From Pyropia yezoensis (lineage: Eukaryota; Rhodophyta; Bangiophyceae; Bangiales; Bangiaceae), in assembly GCA_009829735.1 (NCBI GenBank), contig CM020619.1, positions 19,101,816 through 19,165,815 of the forward strand: DNA of 64,000 bases. The letters run 5' to 3'. Within the stretch, counting starts at the first letter, position 1; every line of letters begins with the position of its first letter. Below are positions 19,348 through 28,833 of the stretch, piece after piece. The notes beneath the pieces are model-generated. The model had not been told where the DNA came from and did no database searches. It saw only the letters and a list, made by a program, of their open reading frames with translations. The position numbers were made by a program, and so were the translations under genes.

Positions 19348-20340
19348 TACCACCACCACCGCCCCGCCCGCCACCAAACTCCAACCGCCGAGGCGCGGTG
19401 GCGGCGGCAGCACCAGCAGCAGCGGGTGGTGCGCCGCCACCCCCCCCCGCCGCTGCCGCCGCCCACCCCCCCCACGCGGCGGCCCGTCAGGCCACGCGGG
19501 GACTCGGGGGGGGTACCCGCCACCGACGCCGCGCGGCGGCGTGCGGGCGGCGGCGCCGATCCGCCGTGGCCGCGGCGGCCTCTAGCGCTCCGCCGTGCCC
19601 GGTGGCCCCGACCCCGGCGGCGGCGGCAGCGGCGGCAGGGGCCAGCGACGTGTCGGTGTACCCGCCTGGCGCCCACAACAGGCGGCCGCCAGTTTCGACG
19701 CCGCCGGCGGTGCCGACGGGCTGCGGCGGGCTGTCTGTCGTAAGGGGCCCACGGCGGGGATGATGAGCAGCTGCCTGTCGAGAGAAAGTAGGCAGGTTGG
19801 GATGGGCACGCAGCTCTGGTAGAGGTGGTGAAGGGGAAATGAGGGGGTGAGAGGGGGGGGAGGAGGTGGGAGAAGCAACCAAAGTGACGTGTCAAAGAGG
19901 GGGGGGCAGCAATGAGGGCATGTGTTAGGAGGAGGTTGGTCGTGAGCCAACAGCGTACGAGGCGGGTGGTCCTGAGCGCTTTTGGTGTGTAGAGGCTCGT
20001 TCTGTAGCGAGGGGTGGATAAGAGAAGCTCTGCTACGCATAGCATACGCGCCGCCCAGACCCACGCCGACAGAGTGTCTCCAAGCAGGGCTGCTGCGACG
20101 CGCGAGGGCCGCTGCTCTGGACGTCACCCTGCGCCCCCCCCCCACTGGTGGCTCGCATCTTTATCCGTGTCGTGGGTCAAAGCGATGCGACGCGTGGCGC
20201 CCATCCGCCCCACCGTACTTGCACCTTGGTGTGACAGGCCTTTTTTGAAGGGTGGCGGGGTTGACCACCCCCTCTGAGATACGGCCGGGTCACTATTATT
20301 TACACTCCCTCTTGCGAATGCCTTTTCTCGTCCATCCACA

Positions 20341-20395
20341 GGCCAAGTGTCGACCAAGCGTCGGCCAAGCGTCGGCCAAGCGTGGGCCAAGCGTG
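20341..20395. repeat. 11-bp tandem repeat, 5 copies (GGCCAAGCGTC)
   Basis: Five consecutive units differ at one to three positions each. Confidence 0.85.
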
Positions 20396-21233
20396 AGGGT
20401 GCCTCGAGTTCCTGATGCGGGCGGCAACTGCAGCCGACAAACTCGACGGCCGCGCGGCAATCTGCCCAGGCACATCCATCAGGGCTATGCAAAGGTCAAG
20501 GTTGCTACAGCCGGCTGCCCTCCTGTTCCGGCAAACAGCGACACAACAAATTCACGACTGTATAAGGAAAGACTTCGTCACAGCGCCTTCAAATGGAGAT
20601 CACTTCCTACCCAACTGATAGAGTAGGGTGAACGGGAAGGGGCGGGAGAAGATGTCATGTCGGTCAAGGGCGGGGTTTGTGCTGGCCATGACGGCCGCGG
20701 CCGCGATGGTGGGACGGCGAGGGGGGGGTTGGGACGATGTCGGCGGCGGCGCAGTCGCGCGCGTTGTCGAAAAGAGACTATAGGTCATCCTTTGGGCACC
20801 CCTTTGATAGTGCTTCGAAGATGATCTTCTTCGAGCTTGTGCCTCACGGCCCTTTTGTGGAAGCTGCCGGACTTCAAGGCGTACCACAACAGGAGTGATA
20901 GCCTCGTCGGAGCTTCCAGGCGCCGCGACTGGTGGTAGCCTCTGTGGGGGTGGGGAGGATGCCGCCGGCGGGGACGCCGGCCACACGGCGCGCGACGGTG
21001 GCGGGTGGCGGCGGAGAGGGTGGCGGCAGCGTCGGTAGCGGCGGTGGTTGCGATAGTGGTGGTGGCCGTGGCGGCAGCGGTGGTGGCAATGGCCGCGGGT
21101 GCGGTGGCGGCGGTTGCGGTGGCGGCGGCGGCGGCGTCGGCAGTGGCGGCGGCGGTGGCGGGTAGGCTGTGTGCTCGGCGGTCGAGTTGACGGGGGGGGA
21201 GACGAGTGCGCGATCGCGGGCCACCTCACTCGG

Positions 21234-22301
21234 CTAGCGGCCCAACAGCGCAAGATACTCTTGCCGGAGCCCCGCGTCGACAGCGTAGGCCCCCCGCCAG
21301 CAGGTGGTGACCGTCTCGGCGGCCACCTGCTCTACCCCCCGCATGGCCATGCACAGGTGGCTGGCCTCGACGAGCACCGCCACCCCCCGCCCGCCCGTCA
21401 CCGCCACCACCGCGTCGGCAATCGCCGCGGTGAGGCGCTCCTGCACCTGCAGCCGCCGCGCGGCGGCAACGGCCAGGCGCGCAATCTTCGACAGCCCCAC
21501 CAGCCGGCCCCGTGACGGCAGGTAGGCCACGTGCGCGCGCCCGATAAACGGCAGCAGGTGGTGCTCGCACAGGGACGACACGTCAATGCCCCGCACGAGC
21601 ACCACCCCGCCCGCATCCCCACCCTCAGCCCCTCCCCCACCCCCGACGCCGCCGCCGTCGTCGTCGAAGTCGTCGTCGTCGTCGTCGTCGGGAGCGCCGC
21701 CGCCGCCGCCGCCACGGCCGCCCCCCTCACCACCACCCCCATGGTAGGCGTCTGCGTACGCGCCAGCGTCGACGGCGGTGGCGGCGGCGGGGGCGGCGCG
21801 GGCCAAGGCCGGCTCGACCCACATCGCGTCGCCCGCGGCGGCCGCCACCCCCCGCCCGTCCGCGCGGGCGGCAGAGGTGAGGAAGCACAGCGACGCGGCG
21901 ACCCGTTCGGGGGTCTTTGCGAGCCCCGGCCGGGACGGGTCCTCCCCAATGCACCCCAGGATGGTCCGCACCGCGTCAGCAATGATTGTCTGCCGCTCCT
22001 CGTCGGTGCGCTGCCAATGGAGGGGGGGTGGGGGAGGTGGAGGGGTGGGGGGGGGACCGCAGACGGTGCCCCCACCAGCCCCCGTGCCATCCACCGCCAC
22101 AGGGGGGGCGACACCACCGCCACCGCCGCCGCCACCGCCGCCGCCGTCGCCGCCGCCACCGCTGCCACCACCATCCACTGCCGGCCAACCCGGCCCACCC
22201 CCTCCCCCCACGTCACCGTCGGGTGTGCCGGCACGCGCACCCGCCGCCGGCGGGGCCTCCCCCGGCGCCGCCGTACCCCCCCCCGCCGCCGCTGAGGCCA
22301 T
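21234..22301 (-). CDS. folE/GCH1: GTP cyclohydrolase I
   Basis: GTP cyclohydrolase I converts GTP to 7,8-dihydroneopterin triphosphate, the first step of tetrahydrofolate (and, where present, tetrahydrobiopterin) synthesis. From the ATG at 22301 the product is 355 residues. A low-complexity N-terminus precedes the usual first helices ([20 protein letters not shown], then TPERVAASL). The catalytic core follows with [11 protein letters not shown], where Cys245 and His248 match zinc ligands C110 and H113 of the E. coli enzyme, and with [11 protein letters not shown], where Cys317 matches C181. The spacing of 72 is close to the usual 71. A Gly/Asp-rich insert of about 70 residues, with a run of Asp, sits before the core. 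The frame stays open upstream to 22937, but that part is compositionally odd and starts at GTG, so 22301 is preferred. No intron is needed. Confidence 0.9.
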   Translation of the reverse strand: MASAAAGGGTAAPGEAPPAAGARAGTPDGDVGGGGGPGWPAVDGGGSGGGGDGGGGGGGGGGGVAPPVAVDGTGAGGGTVCGPPPTPPPPPPPLHWQRTDEERQTIIADAVRTILGCIGEDPSRPGLAKTPERVAASLCFLTSAARADGRGVAAAAGDAMWVEPALARAAPAAATAVDAGAYADAYHGGGGEGGGRGGGGGGAPDDDDDDDFDDDGGGVGGGGGAEGGDAGGVVLVRGIDVSSLCEHHLLPFIGRAHVAYLPSRGRLVGLSKIARLAVAAARRLQVQERLTAAIADAVVAVTGGRGVAVLVEASHLCMAMRGVEQVAAETVTTCWRGAYAVDAGLRQEYLALLGR

Positions 22302-23028
22302 CCCGCCGCCAAGCGCCGCGACCGCGTCGGTAAGAGGGACGGGGAGGGGGGGGGGAAGGAGCGCGTGCGGCAGGCGGCGGGGGGGCGGGGGGGAGGCGAC
22401 GCGGTCGGCGGCGGCGGCGGGCAGACAGCCGTGGGGCTGATCAGCTGAAGGGCGACGGCAGCGGCGGCAGCGGCGGCAGCGGCGGCGACCGTGGGGCGGT
22501 AGCAGGGGCGGCAGCAGGGGCGGCCCGGGGTAGCGACGCAGGCGGGGGGGGCGGGGGGGGGCGGGGGGGGCCGTGGAGGTAAGCGTAAGGGAAGGTGCCC
22601 CCTGGGGCGGGTGGCGGTGCAGCGAGGAGGGGGGAGCCGGATGGACGCGCGTGTGTGCGAGGGGTGCGCCCGCACGAATACATACGTACCAGCGTACCAG
22701 CGCGTCTGTACAGTACGACAGACCGTCAACGGCTGCAGTCGCGAGCGAGAGACCGTCGCGCAGGAGGCCTCCTCGAGGCGGTTTGCTGGCAGGGCTGGGC
22801 CTCAGATCCCTCAAGAAATTGCCAATCGGATATTGGAATGTAGACAAGTGCACAAGGAGCAGAACTGAGACCGATGAAGCTGTTGCCCAAGAGCCAGACA
22901 TTTGATCCACCATTACGCCCTGCACCAAGGCTGACACGGAAAGCGCAATCGAAAAAATGCCCTGTCCTTTGAGTTTTCAATCTTGACTACAGGGCTCTGG
23001 AGAGGGGGGGGGCGTCGGGGGGTGTCAT

Positions 23029-23155
23029 GGTGCTAGCGTGGGTTTAACTAGGATTGAACGCCATGCTCTCCCACTTAACTAGAATTGAACGCCATGCTCT
23101 CCCACTTCAGTGACAGAGCATGGCGTTCCATCCTAGTTAAACCCACGCTAGCACC
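23029..23155. repeat. palindrome with 41-bp arms, internal direct repeat
   Basis: The arms at 23029-23069 and 23115-23155 are reverse complements with a single mismatch. The 45-bp centre carries a second copy of the left arm's inner part (TTAACTAGAATTGAACGCC) in direct orientation. Transcribed either way it would form a long hairpin. On one strand the motifs AGTGGGAGAGCATGG and CGTTCAATCC recall tRNA D-arm/A-box and B-box elements, but no complete cloverleaf was found. Confidence 0.8.
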
Positions 23156-23472
23156 AAATGGGAAGTACTTCCCGTAGCTGCTCTCCGCACCGGGCACCGA
23201 GGCCGACCAGCCGTCAGCCCTGCGCAGCACTGCTTATCGCCTATCAAAATGTTCTTGCTTTTTTGGGAAATTCTCGAGCAAAAACGTGCATGAAACCTGC
23301 ATCGACCCCCCTCAAGGCATCATATGGCCGGTTTCTCAAGAATGATGAGACATGGAAAAAATCCACAGCAGGTCACAGCACATCGCTTACAGAATATGCG
23401 TTTTTTTTTACCAGCCAATCGCAGCCACGCGTGGCATCCCTCGCTCCTCGGCGCTCGTCGACCAACCCGGAC

Positions 23473-23832
23473 TCAGCCTGGACTCCGTACCTTGCAGAAC
23501 TGCGCTGCCGTGTTACGTACGAGCGGAAACGATGTTCCAGGGGATGCCGCAGGGATCGCCTTCCCTCCGCTACCGCCGCGCCGCGTATGCACAGCCGACG
23601 TTAATATCCACCTCCCCCCCCGCTTAAGCAGCACCGCCGCCCCCGTGAGCTCGATCGCCAGCAACAGTGACAGCCTTTTTCTCTCGGCGGCCGCCGTCGC
23701 CGCCTCCGCAGCAAGCTCCCAACGCCGGTGCTCCGCTTTGGTCCCTGTCACCCCCGGTCTCCTCACTTCATCTCCTGCTACCTCATGGAGCCCCCCGCTC
23801 TCTCCTCGGTCCCCTTTAGTCCGCGGCGCCAT
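23473..23832 (-). CDS. hypothetical protein, 119 aa
   Basis: This ATG-started ORF has a less biased composition than its surroundings. It has a charged N-terminus, an Ala/Glu/Arg-rich probable helix (AEHRRWELAAEAATAAAERK), a short hydrophobic stretch (LSLLLAIELTGAAVLL) and a basic tail. No family is recognised. It could equally be the unspliced first exon of something longer, or a chance frame. Confidence 0.2.
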   Translation of the reverse strand: MAPRTKGDRGESGGLHEVAGDEVRRPGVTGTKAEHRRWELAAEAATAAAERKRLSLLLAIELTGAAVLLKRGGRWILTSAVHTRRGGSGGKAIPAASPGTSFPLVRNTAAQFCKVRSPG

Positions 23833-23890
23833 CCCGCCGCGATCCTTTTGCTTTTCAGTCCCGCCTCTTGACCCTTTCGGCTAGCCACTA

Positions 23891-24126
23891 TTTGCTTTAT
23901 GCGCGCGCGTGTGGCCGCGCCGCTGGTGGTCCGACGCTATTGATCGAGATTGAAGGAAAAGACTTCGGGGTCCTGCATATCCCTCGCCTCAGGGCCGTCC
24001 CGCACGACTTTTTGGTTTATGCGCGCGCGTGTGGCCGCGCCGCTGGTGGTCCGACGCTATTGATCGAGATTGAAGGAAAAGACTTCGGGGTCCTGCATAT
24101 CCCTCGCCTCAGGGCCGTCCCGCACG
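23891..24126. repeat. tandem duplication, period 120 bp, two copies
   Basis: The stretch beginning TTTATGCGCGCGCGTGTGG at 23897 recurs exactly 120 bp later and stays identical to CGTCCCGCACG. The copies are therefore recent. They lie just outside the left arm of the DNA transposon. Confidence 0.9.
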
Positions 24127-24339
24127 TGTGCTCAATGATGCGGCAGGCCCCGCCGGACAAGACGCCCCCGCGCACCGCCATGGCTCTGAGCGCCAATAGC
24201 GGCCGGGGCACCGCATGCTCTTCTCTCTAGTCCTTTGCTGCTGCGCCCTTAAAGACGAATGTCAGGCACGTGAGCCTGGCAGCAGCTTGCCCATCAGTTC
24301 GCTCTTCCCTCCTGTCTTTTGACGGTGCCACCACTCGCG

Positions 24340-26249
24340 CCCTCCCCACAGCGAGCGGGCAGCCCCGTTCCGCCTCTAGAACTTCTGGTGTCCTCCGTGA
24401 CGGCCGGCGGGATGGGGGAGCAAGGGAGGGCGTCGCAGCTACGCGCTTCGCCGCTGCCACTGACGCAGCACCGTCGGTCAGGGGCTCTCGGCCTCCGCCC
24501 CTGCGCCTGCCCAAACTTTGTCTCTTTTTGATCGCCTGTGTGATCTTTTGCGGTGGACCAGTTGAAAAGCTCAGCGAAGGCCTCAATGATTTCAAAACGC
24601 GATGCTGGTCTGCCCGCATGGCCATGGAAACGATCAGCGTCCCCAAAGCTTTTCCCAACGCGGGTCTTGGGGGCTCCTGGTGCCGGAATTGCAGGCTGCC
24701 CTGACTGGGACAACATTGCTGGCCGCCAACATGTACAGACCGTGAAATGTGGAGTACAACTTTGATGCTTAAGGGCAAAATCTGCTACGTACCGGCTGGG
24801 CTCGCCCGATAGCGTCTGGGCCTCAAATTCGCGACGAGAAAAGGGTGCACGCCCCACGCAGTGAGGTCTTGGCTGCGCTACGTCGCAGCTGGTTCCCCCT
24901 TGGGCTTTTGGTCCCACCGATACCTCCTCGATGTCCAGCTACCAGCTGCGGGCCACCTCTCGAACCCCGCCACCGCCATTGGTATGCCGTCCCCTCCCAC
25001 CACTGCTGCCCCATTGTCGTCCACCACTGCTGCCCCACCGTCGTCCACGCCACCGTTCCCGCACCCGTCCGCTTCCCGTCCCCATTCTCAGCTCCCCCAC
25101 CCGCCCCCGTCCCTGTACCTCTGGCATCCGTGCTCGACACCCTCTTTGGCATCCGCACCTTCTCCCGCTGCCTGATTACGCGACCGGCACCCATGCAGGT
25201 ATGCTTTTATGGCCGCACGGCTGGCGTTGGCGAGCGTGGGCCTGCTGGCTGTCCTCATGACGGCCCCTGCACGCCGGAAAACCCGCTGTTGCCGGGCGAC
25301 GGCGAGCACCCTATTGGCTGGTAAGCGGGTGCGCGGTAGGGCAGCGCCGATCGGGACGGCCTGCGCATGTGCGCCCCCCCCCCCAAGCTGCTCACCGGCC
25401 ACCCTCCACAAGTGGCCCACTGACGTCCGCCACTGCCTGCCCGGGCCGCTGCTCCCATCCACGGGCGCTCCCGTCTACCGGCGCTCCCTGCCTGGCGTCC
25501 GGCGCTTGGGGGCAGCAGCACTGTTATGTCCCCACAGTGCACCCGACGGGACACGTCCTCGGCCTCACGCTTCTTTCTAACTTTGCTGTGGACCTTGTTC
25601 GCTTTGCTGCGCGTGCCCTGCTTCTTTTTCTGTGTGCTGCGCGCTTCTTTGCAGCAATAGGTCTCTCTTTCTTCTACTGAACCCCCGGCTTCTCTGCTGG
25701 CTTCTGCGCTGGACCGATTCTATTCATTGCATGTCATGCGCTGGTTCTTTTCGGTGTGTCGTGTGGTTCTTTGCAGCAACAGGTCTCTCATTTTTCTCCT
25801 CAGCCTTCTGCTTCGCTGCTGGTTCCTTCTCTGGACCGTTTTTATTTCTTGTGTGTTCCGTGTTGCTTTTTTTGTGCGTCATGTGTGCCTTTGTATCAAT
25901 CGGTCTCCTTTTTCACCCCCTGAGGTTTTCCAATTCAATGTCGCTGTACTCTTGTTTCTCCTTTCATCTTTTGCTGCTGCCGATTGTTGGTGATTGATGA
26001 AAAGAGGAGAATTTCCACTGGCGGCGTCCACCCCGCCATCCCCGCCCACCTCTCGACGCCACGGACCCGCCGCCGCTTTGCGGCGGGGCGACCCCCACCC
26101 ACCCGCGCAACCCTGCTCGCGGTTTCTGCCACCGTCGGCGGCGCGGCGGTTGCCGCGGAGGCGAGTGCCTGCGGCTCGGCTGCGCCAGTAGCCGGCCCCG
26201 CCGCCAGCCTAGCCGCGCTGGGCGGCTTGGCAGTGGTGGGGGCAGAGGG
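24340..26249 (+). repeat. left inverted arm, outer part
   Basis: Matches 41820-43735 in reverse complement. The arm holds weak open frames, with an outward-facing Pro/Ala-rich frame including an NLS-like AAKRRRVRG near 26060. An alternative frame at 24294-24917 is shortened by a stop in the right-arm copy, so coding by the arms is unproven. Confidence 0.75.
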
Positions 26250-26718
26250 TGTGGCAGTATTGACCCCCAGGTAAGGGGGCAGCACGTGCCATGCAAGGGG
26301 CGGCAGGCCATTAGCCTGACCCGTTCCTCCCCCTGCATTTGGGTCCATATTTCCTAAGTTTGGGATAGTTAGCTTAGTAGTAAATCCAACTTGGATTTGA
26401 GGGTCTTCTGCATTTATCGTCTTGAATTTTCGTGTGGCCCGGTGGGCAGGTGCTGGGGTAAGAGATTCTGAGTGGCGAGATTCTGAGGGGACCCTGGGGG
26501 GATAAGGGGAGGGACAGCGGGGCTTGGCCCTGCTTCCCCGTCCCGACCAAGAAACTGTTGGACCACACACCATCTTCTTGTTTGTTAATGGGGGGATTGC
26601 CCCACAACAGGGATAGAGTGTGTGCGACTTGCACTTCTTCCGGTTCCCCCGACACGGGAGGCAGCCCTCGTACACCGCCCCAACTTGGGTGTCGCGTGTG
26701 CGAGAGGTTTTGGCCACA
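26250..26718 (+). repeat. 5' LTR, family A
   Basis: 469 bp, TGTGGCAG to GGCCACA; matches 35213-35681 in the same orientation. It also matches 54641-55109 and 63093-63561 in inverse orientation. Confidence 0.9.
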
Positions 26719-26720
26719 TT

Positions 26721-26738
26721 TGGTGGAGCAGCAGGGGA
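26721..26738 (+). other. primer-binding site, family A
   Basis: TGGTGGAGCAGCAGGGGA begins two bases after the LTR. TGG complements the CCA end of a tRNA. The same 18-mer occurs in family C (62648-62665, inverted), and with one change in family B (44363-44380). It is not the initiator-Met site commonly used by plant and algal LTR elements. Confidence 0.75.
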
Positions 26739-27824
26739 CAGAGGTAAACTTTACCTCCGGGTGCACCCGGGTGTAGGGGGCCCTCTGTCTCAGAGGAACG
26801 GTGGACTTGGACCGTGTCATACGGATCGTTAGCCAACATGGCTAGTTCGGACCCCCCGTCGTCTGGGGAGTACATGGGTGACGCACGTACTTCAGTGCCT
26901 TCGAATACTGGTGAGACACAGGTAGGTTTACCTGGGGTCGCAGAGGGACTAGAGGTCCCTCAAGCCAGCAGGACTGGAATTATGGGCGGGCAACAGGCCA
27001 CCCCGACTCAGTCGGGAGTTCACTCGGGTGACACTTCTGATGTGGGTGGGCCGAAGTCTGGCCACCGTGTGGCACACTCAAAGGGAACGTCCCAAGGTGA
27101 GAGGGCTGTCCCCGCGGGATCCACCCGGGTTGGAGCCAAATTTGGCATGGAGCCGTCGCCAACTAGGCTCTCGGAGGACGGCGGACCTCCGTTGGTCGGC
27201 GATGGGCTCGCGCCCATGCCCCCGGTTGAGACCCCTGAGGATCGTGGTTACCCCTCAGGTGGACTCCCGGAGGCGGACCGAGACTCAACTGCAGTCGACA
27301 ATCCACTCCTCGCGGAAACTGTCCGTCGGGAGGCGACCAATGTGTTACGGCAGACTTTGCCGGACCTGGTGGTCACGATGACGAATACTATTCTGAATCA
27401 GATTGTGGCGAGTTTGCCAGATGGCCTTAATGTCCAGACCGGATTGGGGCTTTCGAGCCCGCAGGCGCAGGGGGAATCCCCCCTCACGCCTATCTCGGGT
27501 CGCCCCGAACAGGGGGCGACCCCTGTGACTCCCAACGAGGGAGCCACACCACTCTCGGTGGGGCGTACGCCCCTCACGGGGGAGTTCCCCTCGGAAACGC
27601 CGGCGGCTACACCAAGCTCGCCGTGGCAGACGACAGGCACTGCGGGTCAACTTACCCCAGTGCCCCAGCGGCTATTCCCTCAACGTGAGGTGCCGCCCAA
27701 GATCCAGGTAGCCAACCCGGTCTACCAGAGGATCTTTGACTGCGAGACCTACGCCCTCCACAACACGTCGGTGGTGTATGGTCCTGTCCAGGCCCGAGCC
27801 ATGGGCCGTGCCAAGAAGAATACA

Positions 27825-27930
27825 CTTCACTCTTTTGGGCACAAAGCGGAGTGGGATGGAACTCCCCCCCTCCGTGTCTTCACTCTTTTGGGCACAAAGC
27901 GGAGTGGGATGGAACTCCCCCCCTCCGTGT
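27825..27930 (+). repeat. 53-bp tandem duplication inside gag
   Basis: CTTCACTCTTTTGGGC at 27825 and again at 27878, with both copies identical through CTCCGTGT. Confidence 0.95.
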
Positions 27931-28824
27931 CTTTGAGTTTCTACGTCGTTTTACAAAAGCCTGTGACGACAATGCCACAAGTGAGGGCATGGCTCTCTAT
28001 ATGCTACAGGAGTTTACCAAGGGCGACCTCCGGACAGAACTTATGTCCGTCACGCCCAGCTCCTCAAGTGGAGGCGCTGGTGAGGTGACGTCCTATTTGG
28101 AGCTCGTCAACTGGTTGTTGAGAGCCATGGTGGATGAAGCAGCATTGGCTTCTCAAGTTGAGGAGTTTACCCAAGCTCACCAGGAAGAGGCTGAGGACGA
28201 GTTGTCCTTTGCGGAGCGAGTTCGTAAGCTCAACAATCTTTGTGGGCTTCTTCATCCACAAGCTGTGGTGAAGAGTCGGTTCGTGGAGGGACTCCATTGT
28301 TCAGTCCGTATGGAGACCCGGGAGCATAACACTGCCCGGGCGACACTGGCCGAGTTGGCTAGGTTCGCCTACCGCAGAGGTGAGGCCTACCGCAAGCTGC
28401 GGGAGGAACAACGCCAGGAGCGTCAGGCCGAGTTGGCCAAGGAACGCGAGGAGGCGCGCCAGGCCAGAGAGTTGAGAGAGGCACGCCGAATCCGCAAGGA
28501 AAGGGTTGTAGCTGCCGTGGGAACTTCCCAGGGTACCTCTTCGTCTTCCCCAGTCGGGAAGGCCCCTCCGGGAACTGAGAATCGGTGTTGGAACTGCAAC
28601 TCCGATGGACACTGGGCATATGATTGCCCGAAGTTGAGTAAACGCATTCAACAACTTGTTAAGAATGCGAGTAAGAAGTCGGCTACGAACGAAGTACGTT
28701 CACGCCGCGAGGGTGGACTTCGACCGGTGGTGGCGGTCGCCACACCCTCGGCGGAGGGGGCGGACACGTCGTCCTCGGACTCGTCGTCTTCCCCTTCGCC
28801 CTCAGATTCAGACGCCAAGTCGGC

Positions 28825-28831
28825 GGGAAAC
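28825..28831 (+). promoter_or_regulatory. -1 ribosomal frameshift site GGGAAAC, family A
   Basis: In the gag frame it is read G GGA AAC, the X-XXY-YYZ phase needed for -1 slippage. The gag stop TGA follows at 28835. After slipping, reading continues CGA ATG ACC into the pol frame. ATG and TGA overlap (ATGA), so reinitiation is an alternative. Confidence 0.65.
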
Positions 28832-28833
28832 GA

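Larger units (their letters stand above)
17165..21233. other. gene-poor GC-rich intergenic region
   Basis: About 4 kb with no recognisable protein. It contains G- and C-runs, a GTGGTG microsatellite, two short tandem repeats listed separately, and scattered GTAC-rich motifs such as TACATACATGTAG near 17624 and TGTACAGTACATG near 18907. The many long frames on both strands are compositional. Confidence 0.4.
22302..24339. other. intergenic region upstream of GTP cyclohydrolase I
   Basis: The first 650 bp are likely promoter and 5' UTR of the cyclohydrolase gene, with AT-richer sequence from about 22680. The rest holds the palindrome at 23029, one weak ORF at 23473 and a 120-bp tandem duplication. 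No other gene is recognised. Confidence 0.4.

Noticed and set aside
17165..21233. Copper- or SBP-type promoter sites suggested by GTAC clusters
   Set aside because: GTAC-containing strings are frequent, but no gene with a matching function is nearby and the enrichment was not measured.
23029..23155. tRNA gene
   Set aside because: D-arm-like and T-arm-like strings are present, but no acceptor pairing or anticodon arm could be assembled; reported as a palindrome instead.
24294..24917. 207-residue minus-strand ORF in the left arm
   Set aside because: It reads plausibly but begins with GTG, and the right-arm copy (43160-43549) is cut by a stop. A neighbouring frame is equally open in both arms, so neither can be called.
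26814..26837. Upstream gag start at 26814
   Set aside because: The codon is GTG; the first ATG in frame is at 26838 and gives a typical gag N-terminus.
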